NCBI RefSeq assembly: GCF_000429465.1
Contig: NZ_AUBX01000010.1
Location: forward strand, 372,001 to 436,000
Reading direction: 5' to 3'
Source: Algoriphagus vanfongensis DSM 17529
Lineage (GTDB): Bacteria > Bacteroidota > Bacteroidia > Cytophagales > Cyclobacteriaceae
DNA: 64,000 nucleotides
Shown: positions 8,648 through 16,854 of the stretch, in pieces
Position numbering within the stretch: the first letter of the stretch is position 1
How the letters are laid out: each line of letters begins with the position of its first letter
The notes under the pieces: generated by a model
Seen by the model: the letters and a program-made list of their open reading frames with translations, nothing else
What the model was told of the DNA's origin: nothing
Databases searched by the model: none
Program-made: the position numbers and the translations under genes

Positions 8648-9583
8648 ATGAAAACAAAATTGATCTTACCAGCACTTGCCTTCTTTATGGGCTTCCAAGC
8701 CTGCAATTCTGGAGCAAACAAAGAAAATACAGCCAACGAAGCGCAGGAAACTATGACCATCACCCATGAACTGGGCACGGTAGCTATCCCCAAAAACCCT
8801 CAAAAAGTAGTGGCTTTGGATTATGCCTCTGTTGAAACACTCCGCGAACTGGACATCCCTATCATAGGCACTGCCAAAAGTCACCTGCCACATTACCTGA
8901 GCGAGCTGCAATCAGATGAATCAGTCGTTGATTTAGGGACACTTTTCGAAGTGAACTACGAGGAACTGAGCTCTTTGGACCCGGATGTGATTTTTATCTC
9001 TGCTAGGATGCAGACGATTTATCCAGAGCTGTCCGAAATCGCTCCGACAGTATTTCTCCAAACTGATCAGTCCGATGTGATGGGGTCTTTCAAAAACAAT
9101 GCAAGTGTGTATGGAGAGATTTTTGACAAGGAGGAAGAAACTAATCAGGCGATTCAGGAACTGGAAAAGAAGGTAGATGAGCTACGTCAAAAAGCCAGTG
9201 GATCTGGTCAAAAGGCTTTGGTTTTGCTATACAACAATGGTAAGTTCAGTGCTTTTGGAAAAGGATCCAGATTTGGAATCATTCATGATGTTTTTGGGTT
9301 TGAAGAAGCAGTAAAAGATCTGGAGTCTGCCCGCCATGGACAGGCAGTTTCCAATGAATTTATCCAGCAAGCCAATCCGGATTTTATCTTTATCATAGAC
9401 CGCAGTGCGGTCGTCAATCAGGAAGCCACAGACAAAGAGAGCATTGAAAATGTACTCGTCCAGCAAACAAATGCTTACAAAAACGGAAAAATCATATACC
9501 TCGATCCGGCTGCGTGGTACATTTCAGGAGAGGGACTTACCTCTATGAAAATCATGATAGAAGAGGTTAGTTCCAGTCTTTAA
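8648..9583 (+). CDS. Siderophore-binding lipoprotein of the ABC importer (CeuE/YclQ-like)
   Basis: This periplasmic binding protein delivers ferric siderophore to the permeases. The 311-residue precursor has a lipoprotein signal with the cysteine in GFQACNSG, then a short polar linker. The class III (PeripBP_2) fold is evident: RVVALDY-type start (KVVALDYASVETLREL), the DPDVIFIS hinge and the late SRFGIIHDVFGFEEA and HGQAVSNEFI segments that recall CeuE, YclQ and FatB. This similarity suggests a catecholate or mixed-chelate siderophore. It starts 24 bp after the ATPase gene and is followed 10 bp later by a siderophore reductase, completing the operon. Confidence 0.88.
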   Translation: MKTKLILPALAFFMGFQACNSGANKENTANEAQETMTITHELGTVAIPKNPQKVVALDYASVETLRELDIPIIGTAKSHLPHYLSELQSDESVVDLGTLFEVNYEELSSLDPDVIFISARMQTIYPELSEIAPTVFLQTDQSDVMGSFKNNASVYGEIFDKEEETNQAIQELEKKVDELRQKASGSGQKALVLLYNNGKFSAFGKGSRFGIIHDVFGFEEAVKDLESARHGQAVSNEFIQQANPDFIFIIDRSAVVNQEATDKESIENVLVQQTNAYKNGKIIYLDPAAWYISGEGLTSMKIMIEEVSSSL

Positions 9584-9593
9584 ACTTACAATT

Positions 9594-10409
9594 ATGGCAC
9601 TGCAAGTAGGACCAATAGTTCAAGATGTATTCACCGTGAAAGAAAAACTTCGCATCACTCCTCATCTGATCCGTGTGATTCTGAAAGGAAATGTGGAGAT
9701 ATTTAAGGATTCTAGTCTTGGAGCAAACAATAAGATTTTCATCCCACAGCCTGGTCAATCCAAAGTGGAAATGCGGGATTATAATTTTGAAACCAAGGAG
9801 TGGATTATTCCAGCACCGGAGATAAGGCCTTTCATGCGTACCTACACCCATCGGGCCGTTGATTTTGAAAAGCAGGAATTGACACTGGATTTTGCAGATC
9901 ATGGAACTGGTGGACCAGCCTCGGCCTGGGCCAATCGAGCACAAGTAGGCGATGAACTGGGAATCGCTATGAAAACTCATTCCAAGGAGCTTTTCCCTCC
10001 AGTGGATTGGTATTTACTGGCTGGAGATATGACTGCTATCCCTGTTTTGAGTGTAATTTTGGAGAGCTTGCCGGCCACAGCCAAAGGAACATGTATCATT
10101 GAAGTTCATGGCCCAGAGGATGAGCAGCAAATCCAAACCAAGGCAGAAATTGATTTTATCTGGCTACACAATGCACATCCTGAAAATGGCAGCGACTTGG
10201 TCACAGAAGTCAAAAGAGTAGACCTACCCTCCTCCTCTAAGTTTGCCTATGTGGCTTGCGAGTATTCTTCTGTCAAGGACATACGAACTTATCTTCGTAA
10301 AGAGCAAGGCTGGGAAGCCAGAGAAATGTATGCTTTTTCGTATTGGAAAAGTGGCGCAAGCGAGGATGAATCCGGTACCGTCAGAAGAGAGGAGAAAGAA
10401 TCTGTCTAA
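9594..10409 (+). CDS. Siderophore-interacting protein (FAD-dependent ferric-siderophore reductase)
   Basis: SIP-family flavoproteins such as ViuB and YqjH reduce ferric siderophore in the cytoplasm and so release iron. The 271-residue product shows the FAD-binding motif RTYT at about 82-85, the phosphate-binding stretch HGTGGPASAWA at about 103-113 and the C-terminal SIP domain (WYLLAGDMTAIPVLSVIL, then EMYAFSYWKSG). There is no signal peptide, as expected for a cytoplasmic enzyme. It is the last gene of the siderophore run and is followed by a strong terminator. Its presence implies that iron is removed by reduction, possibly in addition to the hydrolysis offered by the esterase at 1-2 kb. 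Confidence 0.9.
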   Translation: MALQVGPIVQDVFTVKEKLRITPHLIRVILKGNVEIFKDSSLGANNKIFIPQPGQSKVEMRDYNFETKEWIIPAPEIRPFMRTYTHRAVDFEKQELTLDFADHGTGGPASAWANRAQVGDELGIAMKTHSKELFPPVDWYLLAGDMTAIPVLSVILESLPATAKGTCIIEVHGPEDEQQIQTKAEIDFIWLHNAHPENGSDLVTEVKRVDLPSSSKFAYVACEYSSVKDIRTYLRKEQGWEAREMYAFSYWKSGASEDESGTVRREEKESV

Positions 10410-10463
10410 CTCGATAAATTAAAAAATCTCATTTCAAAGGATTTACTCCAATGAAATACTCTT

Positions 10464-10507
10464 AAAAAAAACTGCCTGTCAGAAATTCTGACAGGCAGTT
10501 TTTTTTT
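10464..10507. terminator. Bidirectional intrinsic terminator
   Basis: A 14-bp perfect stem (ACTGCCTGTCAGAA and its complement) is flanked by seven A on the left and nine T on the right. It serves the siderophore operon from the left and the convergent propeller gene, whose stop is at 10506, from the right. Confidence 0.95.
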
Positions 10508-11540
10508 ATTCGAAACTAATCAGCGTGACTACGTCGCCTTTAGCATCTACAAAAGAGGGGTCATCTCTTTTCGATTGAGCCTTATTGGTGACATATGCCG
10601 TACCTGTTTTAGGGTTTACAGCTACTGTGTTTGGATAGGTTCCAGTATTCAAATCTGCTAATACCTCATAGCTGTTTGAATCTAAGACCGTGACTGTACC
10701 AGCTTTTCTGTTTGCCACAAAAATCCGTTCATGTTTAGGGTCAAAGCGTACTCCAAGTGCACCCTCTCCCGTTGGTATGGTTTTCAGCAATTCTCCTGAG
10801 TTCGCATTCAAAACAGTGATAGCTCCGGTGATTTGATTAGCAACAAATAATCTATTCGTTTTCGCATCAAACTCAATATTGACTGCTCCTTCAGCTCCAG
10901 AAGGAAAACTACGGATGATTTCCTCAGTTTTTAAATCCAAAACAGCCACTTCGCTTGTCCCTAGATTCGTTAGGTAGATCAAATTGTTCTTGCTGTCCAA
11001 TGCCAATCCCGTGGTGCTTTGCCCTGTGTTTTCAATCACTTTTTCCAACATCTTGGTTTTGCCATCAATCACCCAGATTTTACTTGGCTTGCCGACATCA
11101 GAAACATAAATCTTGTTCGACTTTTCATCTATAATCAACTCGCGGGTATGTGATTTTTCGAAAGTTGGTACGATGGTTTTCACTTCGCCTGTCTTCAGGT
11201 CTATCGCATTTACAGAATTGTTTCTGGTGTTGGAAGTATAAAGTGTCTGAGTTTTGTCATTGATTCCAAGTCCATATCCTGGATTTTCTGTCAGTGCAAT
11301 ACTGTCAATAGCCTGGAGTGTGACAGGATCCAGCTTGTAGATCTGTGCATTGTTGCCTCCTCTGGAACCAGCCGCCGCCACATACACTGCGTTTCCTGAA
11401 CTGCTATAGACGATTTCATATAGCCCTTTGCCGATTTTGGCGCTATTCCCTACTTCTTGGCCAAAGGATGCCCCCATTGGTCCCATTGCCATAAGGCCGA
11501 TTAATGCAAAAGAATGCCTGATTAGCTTTGATTTTTTCAT
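10506..11540 (-). CDS. YncE-like secreted beta-propeller protein
   Basis: The 344-residue protein has a signal peptide to about residue 27 (ASFGQ) and then repeated blades of the YVTN/NHL-like type, for example NKIYVSD, NLIYLTNLGTSEVAVLD, NRLFVANQITGAITVLN and ERIFVANRKAGTVTVLD. This is the seven-bladed YncE pattern. E. coli YncE is periplasmic and iron-repressed through Fur; its function is not settled. Here a perfect 19-bp palindrome lies 47 bp before the start and the gene converges on the siderophore operon. A role in iron limitation is therefore likely, though the biochemical activity is unknown. Confidence 0.85.
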   Translation of the reverse strand: MKKSKLIRHSFALIGLMAMGPMGASFGQEVGNSAKIGKGLYEIVYSSSGNAVYVAAAGSRGGNNAQIYKLDPVTLQAIDSIALTENPGYGLGINDKTQTLYTSNTRNNSVNAIDLKTGEVKTIVPTFEKSHTRELIIDEKSNKIYVSDVGKPSKIWVIDGKTKMLEKVIENTGQSTTGLALDSKNNLIYLTNLGTSEVAVLDLKTEEIIRSFPSGAEGAVNIEFDAKTNRLFVANQITGAITVLNANSGELLKTIPTGEGALGVRFDPKHERIFVANRKAGTVTVLDSNSYEVLADLNTGTYPNTVAVNPKTGTAYVTNKAQSKRDDPSFVDAKGDVVTLISFE

Positions 11541-11586
11541 GTTGGTTTTTAAAAATTCTAGAATTAAAACTTTGAATATTATGATT

Positions 11587-11605
11587 ATTTAGATTTAATC
11601 TAAAT
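11587..11605. promoter_or_regulatory. Perfect 19-bp palindrome, candidate iron-regulator operator
   Basis: The sequence ATTTAGATTTAATCTAAAT is a 9-1-9 perfect inverted repeat, the length and AT-rich style of a Fur box. On the minus strand it lies just after a near-consensus -7 element (TAATATTG, 11611-11618), so it would overlap the transcription start of the YncE-like gene. A degenerate copy precedes the TonB receptor. Confidence 0.6.
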
Positions 11606-12188
11606 ACACACAATATTACAAAACAGATCTCTATTTGTCTAAGGAGCCCAGAAAAAATATGCAGGAAAAACAGCAAAAGCATCAGCTACTTTGACACAAA
11701 TTTTTAGAGTTAAATTGGAAGAAGGGGGATTCAAAAAAACCGCGATATGTCTTCTCTTTTTAAATCAGGTTAAAAAATATCAGGATCTAAGATTAACAGC
11801 CAAAGTCCGACCATTTGTTTCTACTCTATCTAGAAGAGTTGATAGAAAAACTGGAAAACGCTATACTTAAAATTGCTCAATCAAGAAAATAATTTGCATC
11901 TCCTGAGTAACGCAAAACGACATCAGCAGAATTACTGGAGAGTTCATTTCAAACTCAATAGTTACAAGTATGAAATTGAGAATATTCTCTCTATCGTCTA
12001 CTTCGAAGATTTCACCAGACCTGATTAAATGAGATACTTCTATCTATAGGATAAGTAAAAGCTAAAAAGCAAGTCAGATCCCACCTCATTTATTTGATAT
12101 TCCTAACCTACGTACTCTGGATAGCCACTTAGCTCGAAACTCATCTGAAGAACTTTTAATAGGTCCGATATAGCTTACTTTGATAGAA
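11606..12188. other. Gene-free stretch
   Basis: Both strands are full of stops; I find no convincing reading frame, tRNA or strong terminator. It holds the promoter region of the YncE-like gene on its left side and the 3' end of the Lrp gene on its right. Confidence 0.5.
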
Positions 12189-12683
12189 TTAAAGTTTAAT
12201 ATTAAACGAATGCTTCAGTTGACTCATCACAAAGGTACTTTGGGTACTTCCAATGCTCTTCACCGAGCCTAGTTTATTAAACACAAAATCCTGATAATGC
12301 TTCATGTCACGGGTATATATTTTCAGCAGAAAATCGTAATCCCCCGAGATATTGTAGCATTCCACCACCTCTTCGAGTTGTTGGATATCACTCACAAAAC
12401 TCTTTCCTATATTTTTATCATGCTGCTTGAGCTTGATGCTACAAAAGACGATCAGTCCATAGTTCAGTTTCTCTGCATTGATTAATGCAATGTACTTTCT
12501 GATAAAACCACGCTCCTCCAATTTTTTCACCCGCTCAAAGACCGGTGAGGGAGATAGATTAACTTTTGCTGCCAATTCTTTTTTGGTGATGCTGGAGTCA
12601 TTGCCCAGGATCGTGAGCAGCTTGATGTCGATTTCGTCCAAATCTTCCATAGAAAAATTTTCCTTGAAAACTTCTGAAGCCAT
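12189..12683 (-). CDS. Lrp/AsnC-family transcriptional regulator
   Basis: Regulators of this family sense amino acids. The N-terminal winged helix is plain (DEIDIKLLTILGNDSSITKKELA followed by NLSPSPVFERVKKLEERGFI), and the C-terminal RAM ligand domain follows (VVECYNISGDYDFLLKIYTRD). The product is 164 residues from 12683, or 153 if Met12 (12650) is the real start; the shorter form fits the family length better. It lies downstream of the transporter/mesD/mesX operon on the same strand, with a 135-bp gap. Control of that methionine operon by this protein is plausible but not shown by any binding site I can identify. Confidence 0.92.
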   Translation of the reverse strand: MASEVFKENFSMEDLDEIDIKLLTILGNDSSITKKELAAKVNLSPSPVFERVKKLEERGFIRKYIALINAEKLNYGLIVFCSIKLKQHDKNIGKSFVSDIQQLEEVVECYNISGDYDFLLKIYTRDMKHYQDFVFNKLGSVKSIGSTQSTFVMSQLKHSFNIKL

Positions 12684-12818
12684 ATATTTTCGGATTATTT
12701 GACTTTAAATATAAATCGGTAAAGCCATAATTCCTGACTTAAAAATAATTTACAGCCATTTCATCTTTTAGCTGGAGTTGAAAATATCGTGAACTCCCAC
12801 AGCCATCTCGATTAAGAA

Positions 12819-13811
12819 TCACTCTTCCTTTCGTCGGGCCATACTTTGAGCCATAATGCTGGCCGCAATTAATTGAAAGGCATGGTACAGCATAAGTGGC
12901 AACAGGACGATCCCAGTGATGGTGCTTTGCTGAAAGAGGACTTTTGACATGACCGTACCATGAACCAGTGACTTTTTGGATCCACAAAATAAGACCGTGA
13001 TTCGATCCTCCGTCGAAAAACCCAACAAGCGGCTGATCAGTCCCACACAAAGGAATATTGTAAAAAACAAGACCACCATACCTGCGGCCAATCCGACGAG
13101 TTCAAGAGCAGTGAACCCATCAAAAAGATGCTCGGAAAAGGACTTGCAAAACGAGGTGTAAATGATCGTGAGGATGATTGCTTGATCGAATTGCTTGAGC
13201 TGTTTCTTGTATTTCTCGGCAGTGCCGCCAAACCGGGAATTTAGGCTGATGCCAATAATGACCGGCAACAAAACTTGAAGAACCAGCTTGATAAAGATGT
13301 CCGTGACATCAAAATCGCCTGTTGCCGATGCGATAAACAGCCCCACCCAGAGCGGTGTAACCACCACTCCAATCAAACTGGAAATACTTGCATTGAAAAT
13401 GGCAGCGGGAATATTTCCCTTGGCGATAGAGACCATGACCACCGAAGAGGAAACAGTGGACGGTAAAGCCGCCAGAAAAAACACTCCCAACCAAAGCAAC
13501 TCAAAGTCGGTTCCCATAAACAGCGGCCGAGCTGCCAAGACGATGAGCGGAAAAAACAAAAAGGTAGTCAGTTGCACGACAATGTGCATTTTCCAGTTGG
13601 CAAGTCCGGCCTTTAATTTCTCCAAACTCAGTCGCACACCGTAAAACAAGAAAATCAAGGATACGCCTATACTGGCAATCTCCTCCAGCGAAACAGGTTC
13701 TTTGACCAATCCTGGCTGTGGTAAAAAATAAGCCATCAAAATCATGGCACCAATCATCAACAGGAAACTGTCGAAACCTGCTTTCTTCAATACTGCTAAT
13801 AACTTCTTCAA
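12819..13811 (-). CDS. SBF-like (bile acid:sodium symporter superfamily) transporter, YfeH type
   Basis: This 330-residue inner-membrane protein has about ten hydrophobic segments. The family patterns include GVSLIFLFYGVRLSLEKLKAG near residues 48-69, LPSTVSSSVVMVSIAKGN near 116-133 and CGSKKSLVHGT near 275-285. They match the SBF_like group that includes E. coli YfeH, whose substrate is unknown. It starts 21 bp after mesD on the same strand, so it is probably co-transcribed with the folate-independent methionine synthase genes. It may move methionine, a precursor or the unknown methyl donor; this is inference from position only. Confidence 0.85.
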   Translation of the reverse strand: MKKLLAVLKKAGFDSFLLMIGAMILMAYFLPQPGLVKEPVSLEEIASIGVSLIFLFYGVRLSLEKLKAGLANWKMHIVVQLTTFLFFPLIVLAARPLFMGTDFELLWLGVFFLAALPSTVSSSVVMVSIAKGNIPAAIFNASISSLIGVVVTPLWVGLFIASATGDFDVTDIFIKLVLQVLLPVIIGISLNSRFGGTAEKYKKQLKQFDQAIILTIIYTSFCKSFSEHLFDGFTALELVGLAAGMVVLFFTIFLCVGLISRLLGFSTEDRITVLFCGSKKSLVHGTVMSKVLFQQSTITGIVLLPLMLYHAFQLIAASIMAQSMARRKEE

Positions 13812-13832
13812 TGTACACTTGTTAAATCGGAG

Positions 13833-14864
13833 TTAAACCCCAAATTCCCTGCGTATAATTTCAGCTCCGGCACTTAACGCGCTCAACTTCCCTCTCGTCA
13901 CTTCTCTGGACAAAGGAGCCATGCCACAGTTGGTTGAAGGATAGAGATTTTCGATGTTTACAAACTCAAGCGTTTTACGCAAAGTATCCGCTACTTCTTC
14001 GGGAGTTTCGATCGCGTTGGATGCCACATCGATTGCGCCTACCATTACTTTTTTGCCACGAACGAGCTCAATTAAATTCAATGGCACTTTGGAATTGTGA
14101 CATTCCAATGACACCACATCAATTTTGGATTTCTGGATTTTCGGGAAAATCTCCTCGTATTGTCTCCACTCCGAACCCAATGTTTTCTTCCAATCATTGT
14201 TGGCTTTGATCCCATAACCATAGCATATATGCACCGCTGTTTCGCAGGTTAAACCTTCGATGGCTCTTTCTAATGCTGCCATTCCAAAGTCGTTTACTTC
14301 ATCAAAAAACACATTGAATGCGGGCTCATCAAACTGGATAATATCCACCCCTGCGTCTTGCAGTTCCCTTGCTTCTTCATTGAGAACTTTCGCAAATTCC
14401 CAAGCCAATTTTTCCCGGCTTTTGTAATGGTCATCGTACAAGGTGTCCACCATTGTCAGCGGTCCTGGCAAGGCCCATTTGATACGCTTATCAGTCTGGC
14501 TGCGCAAAAACTTAGCATCTTCGACAAACACTGCTTTTTGACGTGCCACCTCTCCTACAACCACCGGAACCCTCGCATCATAGCGGTCACGGATTTTTAC
14601 AGTCTTACGATTTTCAAAATCCACCCCATTCAGATGCTCGATAAAAGTGGTTACAAAATGTTGGCGCGTCTGCTCTCCGTCACTGATGATATCCACCCCT
14701 GCCAATTGCTGCTCCTGTAGCGTGATACGCAAAGCATCTTGCTTGCCTTCGAGCAATTGCTCACCTTCCAGTTTCCATGGCGACCAAAGTTTTTCGGGTG
14801 GGGCCAGCCAAGCAGGCTTGGGCATACTTCCAACAATCGAGGTAGGTAGTAGTATTTTCTTCAT
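13833..14864 (-). CDS. mesD: Folate-independent methionine synthase MesD (MetE C-terminal-like)
   Basis: MesD makes methionine from homocysteine using a methyl donor other than methyl-folate; the donor is not known. The 343-residue protein corresponds only to the catalytic C-terminal barrel of MetE. Zinc-site residues are in place: His212 and Cys214 in VHICYG, Glu254 in SLECH and Cys313 in TNCGMAPLS. The homocysteine-side motifs DIISDGEQ (58-65) and QFDEPA (177-182) are also present. The N-terminal half of MetE is absent, and mesX (DUF1852) lies 30 bp upstream. Published genetics (Price and co-workers) found that MesD requires MesX and oxygen. The pairing makes this call better than plain MetE. 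Confidence 0.88.
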   Translation of the reverse strand: MKKILLPTSIVGSMPKPAWLAPPEKLWSPWKLEGEQLLEGKQDALRITLQEQQLAGVDIISDGEQTRQHFVTTFIEHLNGVDFENRKTVKIRDRYDARVPVVVGEVARQKAVFVEDAKFLRSQTDKRIKWALPGPLTMVDTLYDDHYKSREKLAWEFAKVLNEEARELQDAGVDIIQFDEPAFNVFFDEVNDFGMAALERAIEGLTCETAVHICYGYGIKANNDWKKTLGSEWRQYEEIFPKIQKSKIDVVSLECHNSKVPLNLIELVRGKKVMVGAIDVASNAIETPEEVADTLRKTLEFVNIENLYPSTNCGMAPLSREVTRGKLSALSAGAEIIRREFGV

Positions 14865-14894
14865 TTTTATGTAGTTCTAAATAGCTTGTTTTGA

Positions 14895-15947
14895 TTAAAG
14901 AGCGAAATTGGCAGACCACTCTTCCAATACGCTTTGGTAAGGCTTGATAAAATGTTCTTCAGCATATTTTCCCTGTTCCACGGCCAGTCTGCTGCGTTCC
15001 TCGCGGTCATATTCCACACGAGTGAGTGAATAATCTTCGTGTTTAAGACTAGGTTTGAAAATTTCCCCGGCCGCTGAATTGGCGTTGTAAATCTCAGGGC
15101 GATAAATCTTCTGAAAGGTCTCCATCGTGCTGATGGAGCTGATGAGGCCAAGATCCGTATAGTCAGCAAGCAGATCTCCGGAATGATAAAACGCCATCGG
15201 CGCCACGCTGTTTGGAGGCATGAAAAAGCGAACTTTTAAGCCCATTTTAGCAAAATATTCGTCAGTGAGCGAATACGCATCTTGCACATACTCAAAACCC
15301 AAAACCGGATGCTGATATTCAGTGCGGGTATAAGTTTTGCTGCTCGACACACTGAGGCAGATGATCGGTGACATCTTAAAGTGCTCTCTATACGTGGCTG
15401 AATTCACAAAGCACTTATAAAGTTTGCCGTGCAAATCCCCAAAATCTTCAGGAACAGTAAAACTAGGTTTGTCTTTATTGTAGTCGGTCAATACAACACT
15501 GAAATCGTAATCACGCACATAGGAAGAGAAATTATTTCCGGCAACACCATCAATCTGCTTTCCCGTCTTACGATCCAAAATATTCGTCTTCAAAACTTCA
15601 ATCATCGGTAGATCGTTAGTACCGTTTTTATCATCGATACTCATCGTTACCGTCATGATTTCAAGTTCTATCAGGTAGCGATCGCCGGTTGGATTGTCCA
15701 CATGAGCCAACGCGTTGAATCGATTGTTGATCATATTCAAGGCATTGCGTAAGTTTTGTTGGCGATTGGCACCCCTGGCCAGGTTTGCAAAATTGGTCGT
15801 CAAACGTGTCTGACTAGCGGGATGATAGTTCTCATCCAAACAAGTGCTCTTCAGCGTGAACTCAAAATCATTCTTGATGGTATCCTGAACTTTTCCAACA
15901 ACTTTTCTTTCGTTTATTCCCGAATCTTCTAACACCCTTTCTTTCAT
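14895..15947 (-). CDS. mesX: MesX (DUF1852), partner of the MesD methionine synthase
   Basis: This 350-residue soluble protein carries the DUF1852 signature near its N-terminus, including TRLTTNFANLARG, NLRNALNMINNRFNALAH and a later EIMTVTMSIDD. DUF1852 proteins are found beside MesD-type methionine synthases and are needed for their activity in the published fitness studies; they may help to generate or deliver the methyl group. There is no signal peptide. It is first in the run mesX-mesD-transporter, so its upstream region should hold the operon promoter. I looked there for a SAM riboswitch and did not recognise one. Confidence 0.88.
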   Translation of the reverse strand: MKERVLEDSGINERKVVGKVQDTIKNDFEFTLKSTCLDENYHPASQTRLTTNFANLARGANRQQNLRNALNMINNRFNALAHVDNPTGDRYLIELEIMTVTMSIDDKNGTNDLPMIEVLKTNILDRKTGKQIDGVAGNNFSSYVRDYDFSVVLTDYNKDKPSFTVPEDFGDLHGKLYKCFVNSATYREHFKMSPIICLSVSSSKTYTRTEYQHPVLGFEYVQDAYSLTDEYFAKMGLKVRFFMPPNSVAPMAFYHSGDLLADYTDLGLISSISTMETFQKIYRPEIYNANSAAGEIFKPSLKHEDYSLTRVEYDREERSRLAVEQGKYAEEHFIKPYQSVLEEWSANFAL

Positions 15948-16369
15948 CTCATTGCATAGTTTTTATTCCCAGCAAATTTTAAAACAAAAGATGAATATTC
16001 TTAATAGTTACATAAATTCAGACATATAATCTAAAAAGCATATCTATTGAAGATAATTAATCTTTTAAGAGTCTAATAATATAAGAATTCAGATAAATTT
16101 TCTGCCAAATCTTCCAAAGGATCATTTTGAGATGATTTACTTTCTCCAAAAAAGGGTGAGTTTCGAACATAGTATCAGCAGAATATACCAAGTACCTACA
16201 GAAAGACGAAAAAGCACCTATCCATAGGATTTGGCTTTTCGTTGGAAAAAAACCTGAAGTACTGCTTCCAAATTTCGATTGAATAGTCCCCGAACAGCTA
16301 GAGTGGCAATTGATAATTCCTCATGTACTAATTCAGGAGTAAATTTTGAAACCATGAAGCCAAGAGCAG
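15948..16369. other. Gene-free stretch upstream of mesX and ssb copy 2
   Basis: This should contain the mesX promoter on the minus strand; the best -7 candidate is one base off (AAAATTTGC). I see no riboswitch fold, tRNA or reading frame. It shares no visible sequence with the region upstream of the intact ssb. Confidence 0.45.
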
Positions 16370-16732
16370 TTAATCGGCCGTATGGGCGACAAAATCCAAG
16401 TCAATACTTTGGACTCCGGTAAAATCAAAGGCAGTGTCAACCTCGCAACCAGTGAGACCTACAGAAATGCACAAGGCGAAAAAGTCAGTGAGACCACTTG
16501 GCACCATCTCGTCGTCTGGAGCAAGCAAGCGGAAATCCTAGAAAAATACACGGACAAAGGATCTGAAATCGCCGTCGAAGGCAAAATCACCAACCGCGAC
16601 TATACCGACAAGGACGGTGTCAAAAAATACATCACCGAGATAGTCGTCCACGAGTTTCTGCTCATGGGTGGCAACAAAACCAAATCACAAACAGAAACCG
16701 GTGAAAATAAGGAAGATGACCTTCCTTTTTGA
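16370..16732 (+). pseudogene. ssb: 5'-truncated second copy of ssb
   Basis: From the codon for Leu10 to the stop, this copy is over 90% identical by eye to the intact ssb at 278-667. The first nine codons are lost. An ATG at 16354 is in the wrong frame (the distance to the conserved part is 11 bases shorter than in copy 1), and the matching frame has a TGA at 16355. Translation could begin only at the internal ATG at 16382, giving 116 residues without the first OB-fold strand. Yet the differences are mostly third-position or conservative, and the DDLPF tail is kept. It may be a recent pseudogene, a gene-conversion donor or a rare short SSB form. Confidence 0.75.
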
Positions 16733-16793
16733 GGCAGACTAAAGGATAAGATTTTTTAACACTCTTTCCCGAAATCCAAGCCTTTTTAAAAGT

Positions 16794-16826
16794 AAAAACC
16801 TCCGGGACAATGTCCCGGAGGTTTGT
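16794..16826. terminator. Intrinsic terminator of the first RND operon
   Basis: A 10-bp GC-rich stem (CCTCCGGGAC / GTCCCGGAGG) with a three-base loop is followed, on the minus strand, by five T. It lies 29 bp after the RND stop at 16855 and may also end transcription from ssb copy 2, where the T-run is poorer. Confidence 0.85.
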
Positions 16827-16854
16827 TCAAAAAAAACCACCAACCTTAAATCAA

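Noticed and set aside
13833..14864. Ordinary cobalamin-independent methionine synthase MetE
   Set aside because: The protein has only the C-terminal barrel and is paired with a DUF1852 gene, which fits MesD instead.
15948..16100. SAM riboswitch before mesX
   Set aside because: I looked for SAM-I and SAM-II landmarks on the minus strand and could not find the conserved pairings.
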